DNA of 64,000 nt. Origin: Nostoc paludosum FACHB-159. Lineage in GTDB: Bacteria > Cyanobacteriota > Cyanobacteriia > Cyanobacteriales > Nostocaceae. The DNA is taken from NCBI RefSeq assembly GCF_014698835.1, contig NZ_JACJTU010000034.1:19046-83045 (forward strand), read 5' to 3'. The notes below the pieces were generated by a model, which had not been told where the DNA came from, made no database searches, and saw only the letters and a program-made list of their open reading frames with translations. Of this stretch, positions 28,143 to 35,891 are shown one piece after another; positions within the stretch are counted from its first letter, which is position 1, and each line of letters begins with the position of its first letter. The translations under genes and the position numbers were made by a program.

Positions 28143-28997
28143 ATGACCAATCCGACAGCAACATTGCTAATTTCGTGCCCCGATCGCCGGGGATTAGTGG
28201 CGAAATTTGCCAATTTCATCTATTCTAATGGAGGTAATATTATCCATACAGATCAGCACACAGATTTTGCTGCTGGGTTATTCCTCACCCGCATTGAGTG
28301 GCAGTTAGATGGATTCAATTTACCGCGAGAGTTTATTGCACCGGCTTTTAATGCGATCGCTCAACCTCTAGGTGCTAAATGGGAACTACATTTTTCTGAT
28401 ACTATACCCCGTATTGCTATTTGGGTAAGTCGCCAAGACCATTGTTTATTTGACTTGATTTGGCGGCAACGTGCCAAAGAATTTCTTGCTGAAATTCCTT
28501 TAATTATCAGCAATCATTTTAGTTTAAAAGGAGTGGCCGAGCAATTCGGTATCGACTACAAACATATTCCCATTACTAAAGAAAACAAACCCGAACAAGA
28601 AGCCCAACAATTAGAATTACTCCGCCAATACAAAATCGATTTAGTTGTATTAGCGAAATATATGCAGATTGTAAGCGCAGATTTTATTAAACAATTTCCG
28701 CAAATTATTAATATTCATCACTCATTTTTACCAGCTTTTATAGGAGCAAATCCCTATCACCGAGCTTTTGAACGGGGTGTCAAAATTATTGGTGCAACTG
28801 CTCATTATGCCACTGCTGATTTAGATGCAGGGCCAATTATCGAACAGGATGTGGTGCGAGTCAGCCATCGCGATGAAGTGGAAGATTTGGTGAGAAAGGG
28901 CAAAGATTTAGAGCGAGTTGTATTAGCAAGAGCAGTGCGATCGCACTTACAAAATCGTGTCTTAGTCTATGGTAATCGGACAGTAGTATTTGAGTGA
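28143..28997 (+). CDS. purU: Formyltetrahydrofolate deformylase
   Basis: Hydrolyses 10-formyl-THF to THF and formate, balancing one-carbon pools. 284 residues. An N-terminal ACT domain (TLLISCPDRRGLVAKFANFIYSNGGNI, read in parts) precedes a formyltransferase-fold domain with the catalytic Asn-His-Asp set in SNHF, INIHHSFLPAF and TAHYATADLDAGPIIEQD. It appears to be a monocistronic unit. Confidence 0.95.
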   Translation: MTNPTATLLISCPDRRGLVAKFANFIYSNGGNIIHTDQHTDFAAGLFLTRIEWQLDGFNLPREFIAPAFNAIAQPLGAKWELHFSDTIPRIAIWVSRQDHCLFDLIWRQRAKEFLAEIPLIISNHFSLKGVAEQFGIDYKHIPITKENKPEQEAQQLELLRQYKIDLVVLAKYMQIVSADFIKQFPQIINIHHSFLPAFIGANPYHRAFERGVKIIGATAHYATADLDAGPIIEQDVVRVSHRDEVEDLVRKGKDLERVVLARAVRSHLQNRVLVYGNRTVVFE

Positions 28998-29040
28998 TAT
29001 TTTGGATATCTCAAACAATACTACTTGTCCCAATTTGCTA

Positions 29041-29367
29041 TCACTTGAGTGGATCGTGCCCCCAATTTTTTAAAGAGTAGTACCAGCGTGTGTGTTTCAC
29101 ATCACCCGAAGGTTGCTGTGCGCTGTGACGGTGAACGTAACTAACAACTTTCTTCATGTGCGATAAATCATCGTCGCTGTAGTCATCTTTTTTGTCTAAC
29201 AATTCGATAATATGCCGTCCGGATTTATGACCAATTGACTCGTCGTCGCCATCTTTTTGTCCTACACTTTGTGACTCATCCGTATCTAGCCAAGCCTCTA
29301 GTTCCTTGGATGTCATATTGACAGCTTGGTGAAACTCGTCAATCACTGATTTCACATTTTTACTCAT
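29041..29367 (-). CDS. DUF3140 protein
   Basis: 108 residues, soluble, rich in charged residues. It matches DUF3140: EFHQAVNMTSKELEAWLDTDES at the start, SGRHIIELLDKK in the middle, and HMKKVVSYVHRHSAQ with a WYYSLKNWGHDP ending. Its biochemical role is unknown. It follows the DUF2945 gene by 9 bp on the same strand; the two are often neighbours and may act together. Confidence 0.88.
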   Translation of the reverse strand: MSKNVKSVIDEFHQAVNMTSKELEAWLDTDESQSVGQKDGDDESIGHKSGRHIIELLDKKDDYSDDDLSHMKKVVSYVHRHSAQQPSGDVKHTRWYYSLKNWGHDPLK

Positions 29368-29376
29368 GGCTGAGCA

Positions 29377-29592
29377 TTACTCCTCTACTTTTTTCAAAGC
29401 ATCAGGCTTGTGAGCAGCCTCTTTTCCTGTCTTATTGCTTTCGACTATGTACTGGGGGTTATCTTCACTAGCTGCGACATGGTGCTTTTTAATATCTGTT
29501 GGTGAGGTGACTTTCTTCACTACTTCGCCAGTTGTCTCGCCTTGTGAAGTTTTCCATTCAACGCGATCGCCTTTTTTAAATTCCTCAGCCAT
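29377..29592 (-). CDS. DUF2945 (Tudor-like, HVA1) small protein
   Basis: 71 residues. FKKGDRVEWKTSQGETTGEVVKK then HHVAASEDNPQYIVESNKTGKEAAHKPDAL is the DUF2945/HVA1 Tudor-like signature. The ATG at 29592 is preferred over that at 29598, because AGAG lies 6 bp before it. It is probably co-transcribed with the DUF3140 gene. Function not established; a nucleic-acid or protein-binding SH3-like barrel is inferred from the family. Confidence 0.87.
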   Translation of the reverse strand: MAEEFKKGDRVEWKTSQGETTGEVVKKVTSPTDIKKHHVAASEDNPQYIVESNKTGKEAAHKPDALKKVEE

Positions 29593-29740
29593 AATCATCT
29601 CTTGTTTGATGTTTTATACTTCCTCTCGTTACATTCTGTCTGCGATTTCAAAAGCAGCCATCATTCTATTGATAGATAAAACATGTGGTATTAAGCTATA
29701 TCTTTTGGTTAGGGAAGAGGGATAGCCAACTACTAAATAA

Positions 29741-29792
29741 AAACATCTGCAAAAATTTTCAAGCTTTTGGGTAGCTAGTTTTGCAGATGTTT
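29741..29792 (-). terminator. Rho-independent terminator of the lipoxygenase gene
   Basis: A perfect 14-bp stem AAACATCTGCAAAA pairs with 29779-29792 across a 24-base loop. On the minus strand it is followed by TTTTTATTT. It lies just downstream of the lipoxygenase stop codon. Confidence 0.8.
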
Positions 29793-29814
29793 AATAAACT
29801 TAAATGGCATTAAA

Positions 29815-31458
29815 TTAGATGCTGATACTATTAGTAACAAGCCTTGGTTTGAGGTAGTTATATTTTATTAAACGACTCTTATTGTTTAACTCAATTTTAC
29901 GTTCTACCTCGTTCAAATCTTGTTGGAATGTAACTAAAATTTGTTGAGCTTCTGGGTCTGGAAAGTTATTATCATAGTAGCCTAATCTGTCATAACGGTA
30001 AGCTGAGAGAATGAATAAAATTGACAATTGATCGGCTGTTTGCTTCGGTGGTGGCAGAAATGATAATAGGCTTTTGCGGTCAGGAATAGTACCTTCTGAT
30101 GTCATTTGTTTATAACCAGCAAGGGGCATATTCGGCATGAAGGTCATATATTCATATTGTGGGTAGTTAACAGCAGCGTGTTGCGGCCCACAAGTGAACA
30201 TTACCGCAGTAGCAATGTCAATTAATTGTTCTAATTTTTCAATGCGATCGGGAACACCTTTAACTCGTCCGCCTGATTGAGAAACTAGTTCCTGCGCCCA
30301 AGCTTGTAATTCAAAGTCTGCTCTCAAATCTTCGGGAGTTTTGTAGTATAACTTCAAATATTCAGACACAAAGTTTTTAATGGCATTCCACAATAGCATT
30401 CCATCGTCTCGATAGGGATAGTGAGGCAATTTTTCTGCATCATCTACACCGCGATTTTTGATTTCCGTGGGTAAGGCAAACTGATCCAAGCTCCATTCTT
30501 TATAGGCGTTGACAACAATTTGTAATGATTCTTGCAGAGTTCCAGCTAGCAATTCATCAACAGGACCGCCCCTATTAACTAAGCGCTTGCGACCCAAGTC
30601 ATTATTAGCCAACATGAAACGGAAGTGGGGTTTTAGTAATATGTTAAGAGGATGATTATCAGCTAATTGACGGGCTGTGACAATGGCGAAAGGTTCCATA
30701 ACAAAGTGAGTTCGACAAAGATGGCTACTCATTTCATGATGGTTAGCATCAGCGATTTGAACGCATAGTTTGGCATGAAACCAAGCCAAAGGATCGTCAA
30801 AAGGTGTGATTAATTGGCTTTGTTTGCCGAGTGCGGGATTGAGTTGAATGGCAATAGGTACGAGTTGACCGCGATCGCTAAAACCAGAACTACGCCAACA
30901 GAAAAAAGCTAGGGGAGTTGGTAAATACTTTCTACCTCTTTCGTAAGTGCCTCCTTTAACAAATGAAAGTGGTCTGTAATCAGTTATGTATAAATTTCCA
31001 TTGGCAAGTTTTTCTGCCAAATCGATAGATTCGCCAAATTTTCTTTGTAATTCTTGAATAGTAAACTCAAAGTCCAAAGGCATCTCTTTAATTTGGCGTA
31101 AAGCCATAGGATTTGCCCCACACAGGCGTTGTTCACAAAACGAGTCATCAGTTTGGTATGTTTTAATGACATTAGGTTTAGGCAAGACTGGAAAATAATC
31201 TTCATAGTCTTGCAATTCATCCAAAGGGTCCCATAAACCACGGGTTTTAACAGCCAACATGTTGATAGGAAGATCTGCCGTTTCTACTGCACGTTCAGCA
31301 ATATACTTGGTAGAAAAATTTTCGACGGCAGGTACATCTTTAAGCATCGCCATCGGCGGTAAAAAGTCATAATCGAATTCGTATTCTTCTAACTTACGCT
31401 CTAAGAAATATTTGCGTTTTGTTGGGTCGGGATCGTTTTGAGGAAGGTATGGTTTCAT
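29815..31458 (-). CDS. Lipoxygenase (catalytic domain only)
   Basis: A non-haem-iron dioxygenase that makes hydroperoxides from polyunsaturated fatty acids. 547 residues, so it lacks the N-terminal PLAT domain of plant enzymes. The full motif His-x4-His-x4-His-x17-His-x8-His is present (H241, H246, H251, H269, H278). The other iron ligands are H427 and N431 (HAAVN) and the C-terminal Ile547. Alignment by eye with soybean LOX-1 places Gly289 (NDLGRK) at the Coffa position, which in other lipoxygenases points to R-configured products. The terminal Ile and all ligands support an active enzyme. It is a single-gene unit with a strong terminator at 29741-29792. Confidence 0.94.
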   Translation of the reverse strand: MKPYLPQNDPDPTKRKYFLERKLEEYEFDYDFLPPMAMLKDVPAVENFSTKYIAERAVETADLPINMLAVKTRGLWDPLDELQDYEDYFPVLPKPNVIKTYQTDDSFCEQRLCGANPMALRQIKEMPLDFEFTIQELQRKFGESIDLAEKLANGNLYITDYRPLSFVKGGTYERGRKYLPTPLAFFCWRSSGFSDRGQLVPIAIQLNPALGKQSQLITPFDDPLAWFHAKLCVQIADANHHEMSSHLCRTHFVMEPFAIVTARQLADNHPLNILLKPHFRFMLANNDLGRKRLVNRGGPVDELLAGTLQESLQIVVNAYKEWSLDQFALPTEIKNRGVDDAEKLPHYPYRDDGMLLWNAIKNFVSEYLKLYYKTPEDLRADFELQAWAQELVSQSGGRVKGVPDRIEKLEQLIDIATAVMFTCGPQHAAVNYPQYEYMTFMPNMPLAGYKQMTSEGTIPDRKSLLSFLPPPKQTADQLSILFILSAYRYDRLGYYDNNFPDPEAQQILVTFQQDLNEVERKIELNNKSRLIKYNYLKPRLVTNSISI

Positions 31459-32231
31459 AACTCTTTATGAAGTTTAAAGTAAGCAAAATAATAAGTAAGC
31501 TAACTAGTCAAAACTGAATTAACTAACTCAGCAAGCTTTTTATTGAATTTGATAAACTGTTATTGCCCTTTAAAAGTACTCACGCGATTATTTTTAAAGG
31601 ATAACTATGTCGTAAATCATCTGATGAAACTTTGATCCAACGCTGAAAAATTAATAAATTTGTAATAATTCATAATGGACTATGTCCCCCTGCACTAACA
31701 CAATTTAGGAGTCAGAATGAGTCGAAAATCTAGCTTTATATAGTAATTTGTTGTGATTTATTAACTTAATTGCGTGGTGCGTGAAGCCCAGCACAAGGAT
31801 GGGAGAATCAAGCTTTTATACTTGAAAGAGAGTTTTTTGATGCAAATAAATATGGGTCTATAGAACTAATGATTGAAATCAGATTATTAAGTTTGTGTAT
31901 TAAAATCTCCTGAATTATTAATTATTAACAGCGTTCATTAAGATTTGTCTGTAAACTGCAAAATCTCTAGTTTGAAACTACTAATGACGAATCAGGATTA
32001 TTGATTGTTTTTATGCAGAGTATCTATTTTTTGTAAAAATTCTTCACTAATAGCAGGCAATAGGCAATAGGTTTAAAAGTCTGTTGGTTTGGGTGTTTGA
32101 CGATGAGTTTATGTCCTAACCTAGCTGGCAACTGCTATGTAATCAAATCCCAGTCCCAAAGCGAAGGTGTAGCCGATGGTAGACATGGCGCATAATGAAG
32201 AAAGATTAAGCAGATTCTCAGAAAACCTTCA
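31459..32231. other. Gene-free AT-rich region
   Basis: 773 bp between divergent genes with no supported frame. The left part should hold the lipoxygenase promoter. A dispersed repeat copy lies at 32051-32125. No tRNA-like cloverleaf or strong terminator was found. Confidence 0.5.
32051..32125. repeat. Dispersed repeat, copy B
   Basis: Shares the ordered blocks TAGCAGGCAA, AGGCAATAGG and TTATGTCCTAA with the element at 19825-19916. It is shorter by about 17 bp because part of the internal GGCAAT run is missing. Confidence 0.65.
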
Positions 32232-32915
32232 ATGAGCAAGACTAGCCTAAATTTAGTTGCAATATCTATCTTTCTCATGACACTATCGGCACTGTTGGGG
32301 CCATTCTTCAACTTATCGCCAACAGTACCGGCGCTTGCTACCTTCGCTATTTTGGGAATAGCGACTTTTGACAGCTTTAGCTTACAAGGTAGGGGCGGTA
32401 CTATCTTTTTAGATTGGATTGCTGGTTTTAACAGCGAACACCGCGATCGCATTATCCACCACGAAGCAGGACATTTCTTAGTTGCTCACCTGTTGGGTAT
32501 TCCTGTTACCGGCTACACCCTCAGTGCTTGGGAAGCCTGGAAGCAAGGGCAAGGTGGACAAGGCGGCGTTACCTTTGATGATAGTGAATTAGCATCTCAA
32601 CTAGAAGTTGGTAAAATTAGTGCCCAGATGCTAGATCGCTACTGCACTGTTTGGATGGCGGGTATTGCTGCGGAAACCTTAGTTTTTAATAATGCTGAGG
32701 GTGGAGCTGATGATAAAAATAAGTTGATAAAAGTCTTGACAATTTTAGGTTTTTCTGAATCAGTTTATCAACAAAAAATGCGGTTTCATGCCCTGCAAGC
32801 AAAAAACCTACTACAAGAAAATTGGTCTAACTATGAAGCTTTAGTTAATGCCATGCGACAACGCAGTTCGGTAGAAGATTGTCGGGAAAAGTTGGGAGTG
32901 GGGCACGGGGCATAG
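32232..32915 (+). CDS. M41-like membrane metalloprotease without an AAA domain
   Basis: 227 residues. Two N-terminal membrane segments (LVAISIFLMTLSALLGPFF; VPALATFAILGIATFD) precede a zinc site HEAGH (77-81) in an FtsH-type context (RIIHHEAGHFLVAHLLGIPV). A later GGADDKN supplies Asp residues where FtsH has its third zinc ligand. FtsH proteins carry an AAA+ ATPase before the protease; that module is absent, so this is an ATP-independent relative. Such proteins are common in cyanobacteria and chloroplasts. The substrate is unknown. Co-operation with a full FtsH is inference. Confidence 0.82.
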   Translation: MSKTSLNLVAISIFLMTLSALLGPFFNLSPTVPALATFAILGIATFDSFSLQGRGGTIFLDWIAGFNSEHRDRIIHHEAGHFLVAHLLGIPVTGYTLSAWEAWKQGQGGQGGVTFDDSELASQLEVGKISAQMLDRYCTVWMAGIAAETLVFNNAEGGADDKNKLIKVLTILGFSESVYQQKMRFHALQAKNLLQENWSNYEALVNAMRQRSSVEDCREKLGVGHGA

Positions 32916-33002
32916 GGCATGGGGAGATGGGGAGATAGGGAGATGAGGGGAATAACCAATGCCCAATGCCCAATGCCCAATGCCCAATGCCCATTCCCAC
33001 TT

Positions 33003-34028
33003 TTACGAAGAAACAGCCTTCAAATGTGAAACATGAGGTAAATACTTGGAGCCAATAACACGATTACGGCCAGTAGTTTTAGCCTGTAGTAAGCATTGAT
33101 CGGCACGATTGAGCAGACTTTCTCCTTGCTCGTCATCGTCGGCTTCTAAACAGGCTGTGCCTAAACTAATGGTGATATTAATTGTAAGTTTATTACTGAG
33201 TGCAAATGGTTCTTCGCTGACTACACGATTGAGACGGTTGGCTACAATTAGTGCTTCGTCACCGGTAGTGTTAGCCAGAAGAATTACAAATTCTTCACCA
33301 CCATAGCGAAATGCAGTGTCTTGAAAACGCAGGTTATGTCGTAGACGCTGACACAATAGCTGCAAAAGGCGATCGCCAACTAAATGCCCATAAGTATCGT
33401 TAACTTTTTTGAAATGATCTACATCCAAAATAATTAAACTTAGGGAAGTTTTCTGAGTTCTCGCTTTTTTAATCTGCCTGGGTAAATCCCATTCTAAAGC
33501 ACGGCGATTATTTAATTCTGTTAATGAATCAGCTAAGGCGATCGCTGATAATAAATCATTAGTCCGAATCAAATCTCGGTATTTATGCGCTTTCCGCAAG
33601 CCAACGCTCAATTGAGCAAGTATTAGCCCATGATTGGCAGCCAATTCTGCCAAGTTATGCTCTGTTGTTTCATCAATCAGATGCCAAATATAAGCATCGG
33701 CTCCTTGCTTTAACACCGCAGCAGTCATTTCTAATTCCCTGTGCCAACCATATTTTTTTCTATCAGTTAGCTGTTGGGGACGATCTTCAAACAGAATACA
33801 GTAGATCCACGATAGCTTTGTCTGGTCTTTCAACCAATTGCACAATTCCATACTGCCATCTAAGCTAGCCTGTACAAGTATGATATCTGGAGGTGTCATT
33901 TGGATGTGCGACACCGCCTGATTTAGATTATCGATAACTTCTACATTAAAAGCGATCGCATAACGTATCTGATCTGGAAGTGTGTTGCGAAAGTTATTAT
34001 TTCCAAAAACCAAAATGGAAATATTCAT
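33003..34028 (-). CDS. Diguanylate cyclase with degenerate receiver-like domain
   Basis: About 341 residues. The N-terminal 120 resemble a response-regulator fold (ISILVFG, PPDIILVQASLDG), with no clear phospho-acceptor Asp context. The C-terminal GGDEF domain has DSLTELNNRRAL, DVDHFKKVNDTYGH and the active loop GGEEF near residue 240. An RxxD inhibitory site (RFQD) sits five residues before it. The enzyme should therefore make c-di-GMP with product feedback. I use the ATG at 34028, as the longer start is TTG. It stands alone; a matching kinase is not in the window. Confidence 0.9.
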   Translation of the reverse strand: MNISILVFGNNNFRNTLPDQIRYAIAFNVEVIDNLNQAVSHIQMTPPDIILVQASLDGSMELCNWLKDQTKLSWIYCILFEDRPQQLTDRKKYGWHRELEMTAAVLKQGADAYIWHLIDETTEHNLAELAANHGLILAQLSVGLRKAHKYRDLIRTNDLLSAIALADSLTELNNRRALEWDLPRQIKKARTQKTSLSLIILDVDHFKKVNDTYGHLVGDRLLQLLCQRLRHNLRFQDTAFRYGGEEFVILLANTTGDEALIVANRLNRVVSEEPFALSNKLTINITISLGTACLEADDDEQGESLLNRADQCLLQAKTTGRNRVIGSKYLPHVSHLKAVSS

Positions 34029-35364
34029 TGCTTTTTTACAGGATTTCAACTTTCAGGAGATTAATTAAAGTAAAACTTGTTGCTCTTGTTACCTAATAAT
34101 AAATTTACCGAATTGGGCGAAAGTAAAAATTTAAAAACCAAAAAATAAGAAGTAACAATGGTTCCCAGACCATAACTTTATTTCAGGTAATTTTGTTTTT
34201 TATTTGAGCTTTTTACTTTTAATAATCATTTCGGCTCACTTATGTTTCTTGCTATATAATTTTTTAACGCTAAATTTAAAAATAACTCTCATTTTTAATC
34301 TCCTCTTAAGACTTTCTAGCTATTAGTACGATTGCTGAAACTTACATTTATAATAACTAATGTCTTCTTTACAGAATATTTTTCAAACAGTAAAAATACT
34401 GAATATTTTACGGTTGTATATAAAGCATTGCTGTAGTTTCTTGGATGTTATTTACCTGGGGTAATTACGAAAATAAATAGCTTTTAATCATCAGTAAATA
34501 TGCCAGCAAAATTGCTGATAAGCTAAATTAAAAAAAAATCAAAAATTTTTAATTCAACCGTAAAAACCGAAGTATTGTAAATTTGAAGAAGGCAGGAGTC
34601 AAAAAGTAGCTATGCTGAAGGCAATTAGTGAGGCGCAGCACCACACTAATTGTTTTGCACTAAATCATAGATTTAGAGGGGGTCTTAAACCCAGTTTGGG
34701 CTGCGGCTTCAAGGCATACCTTAAAACTATTCTTTTCCCTTGTGCCCTCTGCTCTGGAGCCTTCTGCCTTGCCCGAAGGGCAGATAAAAAACACTAACTA
34801 ATTCAACCAAATTCAATGTCATCCCTTTAAACGCCACGTCTCTAACAAAAGAGGCTTTTATTCCGCCTGAAAGCTTCAGTAAGTGGGTTCGGAGGTTAGG
34901 TCTGTTTTGTTTGATATTTGTTCGATTTGATCTATTTACTTTGCTACCATTTGAGTTTTTTCACTTAGAGACTAGCCTTCCATCGCCTATTATAAAAAAA
35001 GGTGAATCAAATACTGCCAAACTACCTCCAGTAGGAAGAAGTTTTGCAGATCCAGATGTACCCTAAAATTACACAGCGGACTCGTAGGGCAATAAATTCA
35101 CTATTGAAGTCGTGTTAGCAGCAAAAAGTTTTTTCTACTTAGGTTTTTCGTGTTAGTTTACTTAATTCACATTTTTTATTTGCGAGAAATACTATCGATG
35201 TACAAAAAGACTAAATAAAAAAACGAGATGTCAAAATTTACCCCTAATTTGGGGAAATTAATTAAATTCCACTCCTGAATAGAAGCGGATATCAAAGAAA
35301 AAGATTTTGTTAGCGTAGCCTAAAATATTAAAATGTCAACTTTTGTAAAAAACGAAAATTGAAT
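34029..35364. other. 1.3-kb AT-rich gene-free region with a terminator-like hairpin
   Basis: No frame here looks genuine; one of 61 codons at 34612 is low-complexity and was rejected. A short hairpin at 34838-34859 (GTCTCT, loop AACAAA, AGAGGC, then TTTT) has the shape of an intrinsic terminator on the plus strand, yet no gene precedes it within 800 bp. A small RNA ending there is possible but unproven. Confidence 0.45.
34838..34859 (+). terminator. Orphan terminator-like hairpin
   Basis: A 6-bp stem (one G-T pair), a 6-base loop and TTTT. No coding gene lies upstream on this strand, so it may end a non-coding transcript starting somewhere in 34400-34800. Confidence 0.35.
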
Positions 35365-35565
35365 TTAGTAACCTTCAACGGTATAACCAGCAGCAACAAT
35401 TACCTGCTTGATTGATTCTTCAGATGCTGCGGATTCCACGGTAACGGTTTTAGCGTTAACATCGACATCCACCTTGGCATCAGGTTCCATAACATGGATT
35501 GATTCAGTAATTGTTTCTGCACATCCTTCACAAGCAATATTTGATACTTTCAGTTTTAGTGCCAT
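35365..35565 (-). CDS. HMA-domain metallochaperone
   Basis: 66 residues, a single heavy-metal-associated domain of the Atx1/CopZ type. The metal-binding CxxC is Cys12 and Cys15 in NIACEGCAETI. It ends AAGYTVEGY, a usual closing for the fold. It should carry Cu(I) in the cytosol to a P-type ATPase, but no such pump is in the window. Charge and the E-G between the cysteines differ a little from classic GMxC chaperones. Confidence 0.9.
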   Translation of the reverse strand: MALKLKVSNIACEGCAETITESIHVMEPDAKVDVDVNAKTVTVESAASEESIKQVIVAAGYTVEGY

Positions 35566-35821
35566 TTTTTACCTCAGCATGGGTTTTTTAAATTATTTCT
35601 TAAGGATTAGGATAAACCAGTATCTAGCGATCGCACATCCTACCAGAGTCAGGAAATCGCCTAAAACCATCACAATCGCTGCATTAATCTTCCTAGCTCA
35701 CACAGATGGCTGGCAGCAATATGGAACAAAATGCAAAAATATATAAAGCTGCTTATGGAAATACACTTAATGCCAAAGCAAAACTCAAAAGTCAGATAAT
35801 AGTTAACTGTTGACTGTTCGT

Positions 35822-35877
35822 CGTCATCAGTCAACCGTCATCAGTCAACTGTCATCAGTCAACCGTCATCAGTCAAA
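35822..35877. repeat. Four 14-bp direct repeats before alaS
   Basis: Units start at 35822, 35836, 35850 and 35864. All read (C/T)GTCATCAGTCAA plus one variable base, ending 14 bp before the alaS ATG. They may affect the 5-prime leader; they look like a slipped-strand expansion. Confidence 0.85.
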
Positions 35878-35891
35878 AGTTAAAAACTCCC

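Noticed and set aside
34612..34797. 61-codon frame in the long gap after the GGDEF gene
   Set aside because: Low-complexity sequence with CTGCC-type repeats; no homology and no ribosome site that stands out.
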